Positions 5,790-10,719 of a DNA stretch of 10,719 nucleotides are shown here, in pieces (the first letter of the stretch is position 1; every line of letters starts with the position of its first letter). A program made the translations under genes and the position numbers. The stretch comes from Ilumatobacteraceae bacterium (lineage in GTDB: Bacteria; Actinomycetota; Acidimicrobiia; Acidimicrobiales; Ilumatobacteraceae), in contig JAHRVJ010000242.1 in NCBI GenBank assembly GCA_019090765.1, forward strand, positions 1 through 10,719, given 5' to 3'. The notes beneath the pieces were generated by a model, which was given only the letters and a program-made list of their open reading frames with translations, was not told the origin of the DNA and made no database searches.

Positions 5790-7086
5790 CTTCTCGGTCG
5801 AACCTGAGTTCCAGGCCAACCTGGACTGGATCGAGCAATTCGTTCGCGAAGAAGTCGAACCGATCGACGCACTGTTCCCTTCCCAGACGCTCGTGTTTGA
5901 CAAGCAGAACGAGGAGACACAGGGGCTCATCAGACCGCTACAGGAACGTGTCCGCGAACGGGGCCTTTGGGCAATGCACCTACCGCCGTCGCTTGGCGGT
6001 ATGGGGCTCGGCAACGTGAGTCTTGCCCTCGTCAACGAGATACTCGGGCGATCTCCGTGGGCGTCGAGCGTGTTCGGGTGCCAAGCACCTGACTCCGGCA
6101 ACGCTGAGATCATCGCCCACTACGGCACAGATCAGCAAAAGGACACCTACCTTGCACCGCTGCTCGATGGGCTTATCAGCAGCACTTACGCTATGACGGA
6201 GCCCCAAGGTGGCGCCGACCCGATGAATTTCACCTGCACTGCAGTGCAGGACGGGGACGAATGGGTGATCAACGGGCAGAAGTGGTTCGCATCGAACTTC
6301 AAGTACGCCAGCTTCATCATCGCCATGGTGATCACCGATCCGGACGTACCGGTTCATCGCGGCGCGTCGATGATCCTTATTCCGAAGCCCACCCAAGGGA
6401 TGTCACTGATTCGCAATGTCGGCCTCATCCATGAAGAACCCGGAGAGGGAGCCCACGGCTACCTCCAATTCGACGAGTGTCGAGTTCCTGCCGAGAACCT
6501 GCTCGGCGATGAGGGCAGCGGCTTCAAGATCGCCCAAACCCGGCTCGGCGGAGGACGCCTCCACCACGCAATGCGCAGCGTCGCTGTCTGTAGACGCGCC
6601 CTCGACATGATGGGCGAGCGGATCGTCTCTCGGCGAACGAAGGGTGCCCCACTCGCCGACCAACAGGCCGTTCGCCACTCGTTCGCCGACAGCTGGATTC
6701 AGCTCGAACAATTCCGCTTACAGGTGCTTCACGCGGCGTGGCAGTGCGATCAGAACGGCTACGACAAGGCCCGCGAGTACGTCGCTGGCATCAAGGTCGC
6801 CACACCAAAGACGGTGACCGACATCGCGTACCGCACTCTGCACGGGCACGGGGCGCTTGGAGCAACCAACGAATTGCCGCTCGGAGCGATGCTGCAGACC
6901 GGAATCATGCTCGGCCTGGCTGACGGACCGACCGAGGTCCACAAGGACAACCTGGCGCGCAAGGTCCTCAAGGGGTATCGCCCGTCTGCGGGCGAGTTCT
7001 TCCCCGACATGCATCTTCCCACCCGACGAATCGCGGCTCGTGAGAAGTATGCCGACCTGCTCGAACCACAGCTCGCAAACTGGTAG
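5779..7086 (+). CDS. Acyl-CoA dehydrogenase family protein, ACAD10/11 type
   Basis: This complete 435-residue flavoprotein of the acyl-CoA dehydrogenase superfamily is cytosolic. The N-terminal helical domain occupies about 1-130. The FAD/substrate loop AMTEPQGGADP is at 138-148, the beta domain follows with FDECRVPAENLLG (231-243), and the C-terminal helical domain includes GHGALG (356-361). At the place of the usual catalytic Glu ('YEGT') it has LADGPTEVHKDNLARK, so the likely base is Asp382. This 'ADGP.EVH' wording is characteristic of the ACAD10/ACAD11 and LvaC-like branch. The next gene is a matching kinase, so the substrate may be a phosphorylated 4-hydroxyacyl-CoA from which phosphate is removed, instead of, or besides, simple alpha,beta-dehydrogenation. 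The branch and mechanism are known for the family; the application here is inference. It is 11 bp from the next gene. Confidence 0.9.
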   Translation: MAIDFSVEPEFQANLDWIEQFVREEVEPIDALFPSQTLVFDKQNEETQGLIRPLQERVRERGLWAMHLPPSLGGMGLGNVSLALVNEILGRSPWASSVFGCQAPDSGNAEIIAHYGTDQQKDTYLAPLLDGLISSTYAMTEPQGGADPMNFTCTAVQDGDEWVINGQKWFASNFKYASFIIAMVITDPDVPVHRGASMILIPKPTQGMSLIRNVGLIHEEPGEGAHGYLQFDECRVPAENLLGDEGSGFKIAQTRLGGGRLHHAMRSVAVCRRALDMMGERIVSRRTKGAPLADQQAVRHSFADSWIQLEQFRLQVLHAAWQCDQNGYDKAREYVAGIKVATPKTVTDIAYRTLHGHGALGATNELPLGAMLQTGIMLGLADGPTEVHKDNLARKVLKGYRPSAGEFFPDMHLPTRRIAAREKYADLLEPQLANW

Positions 7087-7097
7087 AGGGACCCGAC

Positions 7098-8183
7098 ATG
7101 AACGACACAACATCGAACGACCCGGGCGGCAAGCGCCCCAACCCGGTGCTCGACACCATCGGACTTGGCGCCTGGATGGACACCGTCGACATCGGAACAG
7201 GCGCGCCGATCCAAGCTCACTACCTCACGGGAGGAAGCCAGAACGAGATCTTCGAGATTCGTCGCGGCGACTTCCATGGTGCGCTCCGCAAGCCTCCCCC
7301 CGGCGCGCCAGACAGCCGCAATGGAGGGATCCTCCGGGAGTGGCGCATAATCGAGGCGCTCGCCGGCACCGATGTGCCACACGCCCACGGATACGCCGTG
7401 TGTACTGATCCGTCCGTGCTCGGTGGCACGTTCTACCTGATGGGCTTCGTCGACGGTTGGTCACCAATGGGCGAGGCGTTCCCCGAGCCATTCCGCTCGA
7501 CGGTCGAGACGCAAGCAGGCCTGGCGTTCGAAGTCGTGCGCGGGGTTGCGTGCATGTCCCGGGTCGACTGGCAGGCGAAGGGACTCGGCGACCTCGGTCG
7601 CCCCGACGGCTATCACGATCGTCAGGTCGAACGCTGGACACGCTTCTACGACCGTGTGAAGACGCGGGAGATTCCCGGGTTCACTGAAACAACGGCCTGG
7701 CTCGACGCCCACCGGCCACTCGACTTCGTGCCCGGTCTCATGCATGGCGACTACCAATTCGCGAACGTGATGTTCCGTCATGACGCACCGGCGCAACTCG
7801 CCGCGATCATCGATTGGGAGATGGGCACCATCGGCGACCCGAAAATTGACCTCGCGTGGGCCGTGCAAATGTGGCCAGACCAGGGCAAGGCTCATAACGC
7901 CAACAATTACATCGACCTCACTCACATGCCGACCCGCGACGAACTGGTGGAGTACTTCGTTCGTGAGTCAGGCCGCCAGTGCGACGACATCGACTACTAC
8001 ATCGTGCTCGCCCGTTGGAAGCTCGCAATCGTGCTGGAGCAGAGCTACAAGTATGTCACCCAGAGTGACACCGACGACGACACGCTCGCGAGGTTCGGTC
8101 CGCTGATCCTCGACCTCATGGGACGGGCAGCCGACCTCGCCCATACCACCGACCTACCAAAAGCCAAGAAGCCTCATGGTTGA
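7098..8183 (+). CDS. APH-family kinase of the ACAD10/11 (LvaA-like) group
   Basis: This 361-residue protein has the aminoglycoside phosphotransferase fold. The nucleotide-binding lobe shows LTGGSQNEIFEI, GALRKPP and REWRIIEAL (E81 probably pairs with the ATP-anchoring lysine). The catalytic loop is HGDYQFAN (H216, D218, N223) and the metal-binding Asp is D239 in AAIIDWEMGTIGDP. 'GDLGRPDGYHDRQVERW' (164-180) is typical of the kinase domain fused to ACAD10/ACAD11 in vertebrates and of LvaA in Pseudomonas putida, and not of drug-resistance enzymes. The expected reaction is ATP-dependent phosphorylation of the hydroxyl of a 4-hydroxyacyl-CoA, feeding the dehydrogenase encoded just upstream. It is preceded by GAGGGA right after the dehydrogenase stop and overlaps the next gene by 8 nt. 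No LvaB-like small partner gene is visible nearby. An annotation as antibiotic resistance would be wrong. Confidence 0.87.
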   Translation: MNDTTSNDPGGKRPNPVLDTIGLGAWMDTVDIGTGAPIQAHYLTGGSQNEIFEIRRGDFHGALRKPPPGAPDSRNGGILREWRIIEALAGTDVPHAHGYAVCTDPSVLGGTFYLMGFVDGWSPMGEAFPEPFRSTVETQAGLAFEVVRGVACMSRVDWQAKGLGDLGRPDGYHDRQVERWTRFYDRVKTREIPGFTETTAWLDAHRPLDFVPGLMHGDYQFANVMFRHDAPAQLAAIIDWEMGTIGDPKIDLAWAVQMWPDQGKAHNANNYIDLTHMPTRDELVEYFVRESGRQCDDIDYYIVLARWKLAIVLEQSYKYVTQSDTDDDTLARFGPLILDLMGRAADLAHTTDLPKAKKPHG

Positions 8184-8928
8184 CCCGCTATTTGACTTCA
8201 CCGGCAAAGTGGTTCTCGTCACCGGCGGGAGCCGCGGGCTCGGCTACCAGATGGTGAAAGCGTTCGCCGAGCGTGGCGCCGATTGCGTCATCGCCAGCCG
8301 CAACCTCGACAACTGCGAAGCAGTCGCTGCGGAAGTCCGGTCGCTCGGGCGTCGTGCGCTTGCTGTCGAGACTCATGCCGGCCGCTGGGACTCAGTCGAC
8401 GCGCTGCTCGAGATCGTCTACGCCCAGTTCGGCCGCATCGACATCCTGGTCAACAACGCCGGAATGAGCCCCGCTGCACCGAGCCACGAAGTTACCGAGG
8501 CGCTATTCGACAGTGTCGTGAACCTCAACTTCAAGGGCCCATTCCGGTTGGCTTCCCGGGCGGCAAAACGCATGGTTGACACTGACGGCGGCATTATCAT
8601 CAATGTCACCTCGTCAGGGTCGCTAATGCCACTCCCGATGGTCGTGCCCTACGGAGCCGCGAAGGCCGCCCTAAATTCGATGACTCGCTCACTCGCCGCC
8701 GAGTACGGACCCAAGGTTCGCGTGAACACCCTCTCCCCCGGCCCATTCCTGACAGACATCGCGAAAACCTGGGACGACGAGAACCGCGAGCGCGTCAACA
8801 GTGCACTGGGGCGCCCCGGCAATCCGGAGGAGATCGTCTCGGCGGCTCTATGCCTGGCGAGCCCGTCATCAACCTTCATCAGCGGCGCTCTCCTGCGAGT
8901 CGACGGCGGGCTTCCGATCGGCCAGTAA
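8176..8928 (+). CDS. Short-chain dehydrogenase/reductase (complete)
   Basis: This classical 250-residue SDR has the cofactor loop TGGSRGLG (16-23), NNAG at 93-96, Asn118, and a catalytic triad of Ser146, Tyr159 and Lys163 (YGAAK). 'SRN' at 41-43 after the second strand favours NADP(H) over NAD(H). The C-terminal end, ISGALLRVDGGLPIGQ, is intact. It most likely oxidises or reduces a 3-hydroxy/3-oxoacyl-CoA or a related alcohol/ketone in the acyl-CoA pathway of the operon. Its start overlaps the kinase gene by 8 nt, so translation is probably coupled. The exact substrate cannot be read. FabG-like activity is possible, but the gene context favours catabolism over fatty acid synthesis. Confidence 0.9.
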   Translation: MVDPLFDFTGKVVLVTGGSRGLGYQMVKAFAERGADCVIASRNLDNCEAVAAEVRSLGRRALAVETHAGRWDSVDALLEIVYAQFGRIDILVNNAGMSPAAPSHEVTEALFDSVVNLNFKGPFRLASRAAKRMVDTDGGIIINVTSSGSLMPLPMVVPYGAAKAALNSMTRSLAAEYGPKVRVNTLSPGPFLTDIAKTWDDENRERVNSALGRPGNPEEIVSAALCLASPSSTFISGALLRVDGGLPIGQ

Positions 8929-9014
8929 CAACAGGCGATTCGAGAGATCCAGCGGGGCAATGCTCGGGACTCACCTCGTCAGCGGCAAACCCAGGCCACA
9001 CATCGAGGACAGAA

Positions 9015-9218
9015 ATGAAGCTCAAAGGTAAGGTTGCCGTCGTCACCGGATCAGGAGGTGGCATTGGCGATGCATGCGCGCGTCGCTTCATCGACGAGGG
9101 CGCCCACGTCGTGGTCACCGACATCAGCGCAGAGGTCGTCGAACGCGTCGCCGACTCGCTGGGCACTGTTGGCCCGCCGAGCCCGAGAACCCCGAACTTC
9201 GGTGGGCCCTCGATTTAG
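9015..9218 (+). pseudogene. Second SDR, truncated after about 51 residues
   Basis: A proper ribosome site (GAGGA, 9005-9009) and ATG start a second SDR 86 bp after the first. It reads MKLKGKVAVVTGSGGGIG with VVVTDIS after strand 2, an Asp that suggests NAD(H). The SDR resemblance stops near residue 51 (LGT, about 9167). The next 16 codons belong to a transposase fragment in the same frame and end at TAG 9216-9218. The NNAG, catalytic Ser/Tyr/Lys and substrate regions are missing, so the 67-residue product cannot be an active enzyme. It would have been the last gene of the operon. The loss is due to insertion and later deletion of a mobile element, or to recombination at one. Confidence 0.8.
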
Positions 9219-9446
9219 TCGCCCGCACCCCATGACGCCGCTGCGCTCCCCCGCCGGCTGAGGGACGGCTCGATCGTGACACCGGAGACCCTGTTGCGCT
9301 GGCACCGCAGACGCGTCGCCCGGTACCGGACCCTGCCGCCTCGGCGGCGTCTGAGAAGACCACCGGCAGCGGCCGCGCCGCGCAGATTGATCGTGCGTCT
9401 CGCGAGTACTGGAGATCCGATGCCAGTTCGTGACGGGGGTCGGTGA
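9170..9446 (+). mobile_element. Internal fragment of a DDE/rve-type transposase
   Basis: In the same frame as the truncated SDR, and past one TAG, the sequence reads LPRRLRDGSIVTPETLLRWH (9249-9308), then RRRVARYRTLPP and, after a proline/alanine-rich bit, RRLIVRLA (to 9404). 'TPETLLRWHRRLVAR' followed by 'LIVRLA' and then 'ENP.WGYRRI' is the stretch just upstream of the integrase core in many actinobacterial IS transposases (IS3/IS481-like). Here the N-terminal HTH is missing, an in-frame TAG interrupts it, and homology ends before 'ENP.WGY', so the DDE residues are absent. It is a dead remnant. No terminal inverted repeats or target duplications were identified. The IS family is a guess. 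Confidence 0.65.
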
Positions 9447-9621
9447 CGCTGTTGTGGATCATCTCCCAATCCATCTGGTCGAACGGGTTGTCCTCGGGGT
9501 ACGGACCGAGGAGGGTGCGCTTGTCGGTGCTGTCGTGTTCGACTCGGTAGCGCTCGACGGTGGCGACGGTTCGCATCCGCTCGCGGTCGCGTAGCCGCGG
9601 GCCAGGGCAGCATGCTTCCAC
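9405..9621 (-). pseudogene. Orphan coding-like fragment, unrecognised
   Basis: On the minus strand, from about the GTG at 9621 down to about 9405, the frame reads RLRDRERMRTVATVERYRVE, then TDKRTLLGPYPEDNPFDQMD, WEMIHNSV and DPRHELASDLQYS. Nearly every codon ends in G or C and the composition is that of a soluble protein, unlike the other five frames here. It then continues antisense through the transposase remnant, where it makes no sense (SDAAEAAGSGTGRR). I do not recognise the family. It looks like part of a gene cut at its 3' end by the transposase remnant. The frame stays open for some codons upstream of 9621 but without a start codon. A short true gene is less likely. Confidence 0.35.
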
Positions 9622-9803
9622 GGTCGTATCGGTCGGCCGTCCTGGTGTTGTCGGGCAACTCGCTGCGCGTAGTTCGCTGGGCCTCGAGCGGATCGATGAA
9701 AAGACTGCGCGTACACGCTCTTATTGGCCCCGCGATGCAAGCGCCATATGGGTTAGGACCATCGCCTCTGTCGCTTCGCTCGTTCCGACGACATTGTTGA
9801 GGC
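9622..9803. other. Gene-poor stretch before the lipoprotein gene
   Basis: Nothing firm can be assigned in these bases. There is no clear promoter for the lipoprotein gene, and the weak GAGG at 9799-9802 is too close to ATG 9804 to serve as its ribosome site. It may be more debris of the rearranged zone. Confidence 0.4.
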
Positions 9804-10719
9804 ATGAGATGGCGTCAGATGATGATCGCTGCCGTGCTCGCTACGACTGCCTGTGGAGGTGCGCCCGAATCACCGGTAGGAACGGACACCTCGCCCTCTG
9901 AGTCGGTAGCGGCAAGCATCGACGCTGCGCGGGCGGCAGTCGAGGTGTCGGCAGATGCGCTGATCTCAGCGATGGGCGACGCGCGGGCGGCTGTGGCGGC
10001 CGTACTGCTGTCGAGCGACCTCGGCTACGGCGTCGACCAGATCGTGTCAGCTGGTGTTGAGAACCGGCTCCAACCCGATGGCTCGATCTTGAGCGACGAT
10101 GGCGAGCCCTTGACGCCTGACACCGAACCAAGCGGCATCCTTGATGACGATGTCACCGGCAATGCCTCCGAGGCATCGGGATTGAGGTCATCACCGAATC
10201 GCGTTCCCCTGAGCTCTCTCCTGAATCATCACGATGATCGGGTCAATTTGGTGTCCATCCTCATCTTTCTCGAGTTCGGCTATTCGCTTGATCAGGTCGT
10301 CCTTGCTCTTCTCGCTGGTGATTCGTGGTCGCCCGGAACGGGCTGCCTTGAAGACGGGAACGGCAACGTAGTCGAACCTGAGCAGTCACCAACAGAATCG
10401 TGGATTGGGTGGTGTAGAGCGACGACGAGCACCACCACCACATCCACCACACCCGCGGCCACCGCACCAGGCGTCACCGCCCTCGACGCCACCGAGCCAG
10501 CAGCGGGCCCCGGCGGCGATGGTTCCAGCGACGCTGGCCCTCTCAGCGGCACCTGGACTATGTGGTGGATCAATGACGATGGTTCCAGGAGCGACGCATT
10601 CATCATCCGCTTCAATGGTGTGGACAGTGGCACGCTCGAAATCCTCAATGACGAGACCGAGATCGATACGTTCTTCACAGTCGATGGTGACCTCGTCACA
10701 TTGGGATTCACGCGCCTCC
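9804..10719 (+). CDS. Putative secreted lipoprotein with duplicated 'GY..DQ.V' unit, 3' end outside window
   Basis: A frame without stops runs from ATG 9804 off the window end (305 codons seen). The first residues, MRWRQMMIAAVLATTACGGA, are a short signal with a likely lipid-attachment Cys17, though Thr at -3 makes the lipobox weak. Residues about 64-110 and 151-199 are two diverged copies of one unit (GYGVDQIVSAGVENRLQPDG versus GYSLDQVVLALLAGDSWSPG), each followed by an acidic 'DG...P....PS/PT' tail. A Thr-rich linker (206-217) leads to 'SGTWTMWWINDDGSRSDAF', the start of a beta-rich domain cut by the window edge. The start is either 9804 or Met6/Met7; an in-frame TGA (9798-9800) excludes anything earlier. 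The function is unknown; surface or periplasm-like location is inferred. Codon use is less G/C-biased than in the catabolic operon. Confidence 0.7.
   Translation, partial: MRWRQMMIAAVLATTACGGAPESPVGTDTSPSESVAASIDAARAAVEVSADALISAMGDARAAVAAVLLSSDLGYGVDQIVSAGVENRLQPDGSILSDDGEPLTPDTEPSGILDDDVTGNASEASGLRSSPNRVPLSSLLNHHDDRVNLVSILIFLEFGYSLDQVVLALLAGDSWSPGTGCLEDGNGNVVEPEQSPTESWIGWCRATTSTTTTSTTPAATAPGVTALDATEPAAGPGGDGSSDAGPLSGTWTMWWINDDGSRSDAFIIRFNGVDSGTLEILNDETEIDTFFTVDGDLVTLGFTRL

Noticed and set aside
7098..8183. Aminoglycoside resistance enzyme
   Set aside because: The fold is APH-like, but the GDLGRPDGYHDRQVERW region and the adjacent ACAD10/11-type dehydrogenase place it with acyl-CoA kinases.
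10292..10711. Long minus-strand frame opposite the lipoprotein gene
   Set aside because: The plus-strand frame has a signal sequence, repeats and a linker and stays open for 305 codons. The opposite frame is low complexity (Val/Ser runs) and is a shadow.

Overview
The window is GC-rich DNA from a bacterium, most likely a high-GC actinomycete, possibly near the Acidimicrobiia. Clues are the strong G/C bias at third codon positions, the GTG and TTG starts, the lipid-catabolism gene content and the antitoxin/toxin type. No rRNA, tRNA or CRISPR array was seen. The taxon is an inference from style, not a match.

Region 1 (1-1191) holds a two-gene toxin-antitoxin module on the minus strand. A good sigma-70-type promoter precedes the Phd-like antitoxin. 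The toxin behind it is only 70 residues and appears to have lost its middle in frame. An intergenic stretch then carries the first copy of a diverged direct repeat.

Region 2 (1192-4585) is a minus-strand block. It contains a membrane-anchored M28 zinc metallopeptidase, then a DinB-fold protein translationally coupled through a TTGA overlap to a zinc-less medium-chain reductase. The two copies of the diverged direct repeat (1070-1111 and 4722-4763) lie just outside the two ends of this block.

Region 3 (5037-9218) is a plus-strand catabolic operon: a FadR-type GntR regulator, an acyl-CoA dehydrogenase of the ACAD10/11 type, an aminoglycoside-phosphotransferase-like kinase of the same type, a complete SDR, and a second SDR of which only the N-terminal NAD(P)-binding part survives. 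Kinase plus ACAD is the pairing fused in vertebrate ACAD10/ACAD11 and found in the levulinate (lva) operon. There, a 4-hydroxyacyl-CoA is phosphorylated and the phosphate is eliminated. The operon therefore plausibly handles hydroxylated fatty acyl-CoAs or lactone/keto-acid derived acyl-CoAs.

Region 4 (about 9165-9803) is scrambled. An internal fragment of a DDE/rve-type transposase ends the second SDR. It is followed by an orphan minus-strand stretch that looks like real coding sequence but is not recognised.

Region 5 (9804 to the window end) is an open plus-strand frame that runs off the window. It encodes a likely secreted lipoprotein with an internally duplicated 'GY..DQ.V' unit, a Thr-rich linker and a C-terminal beta-type domain.
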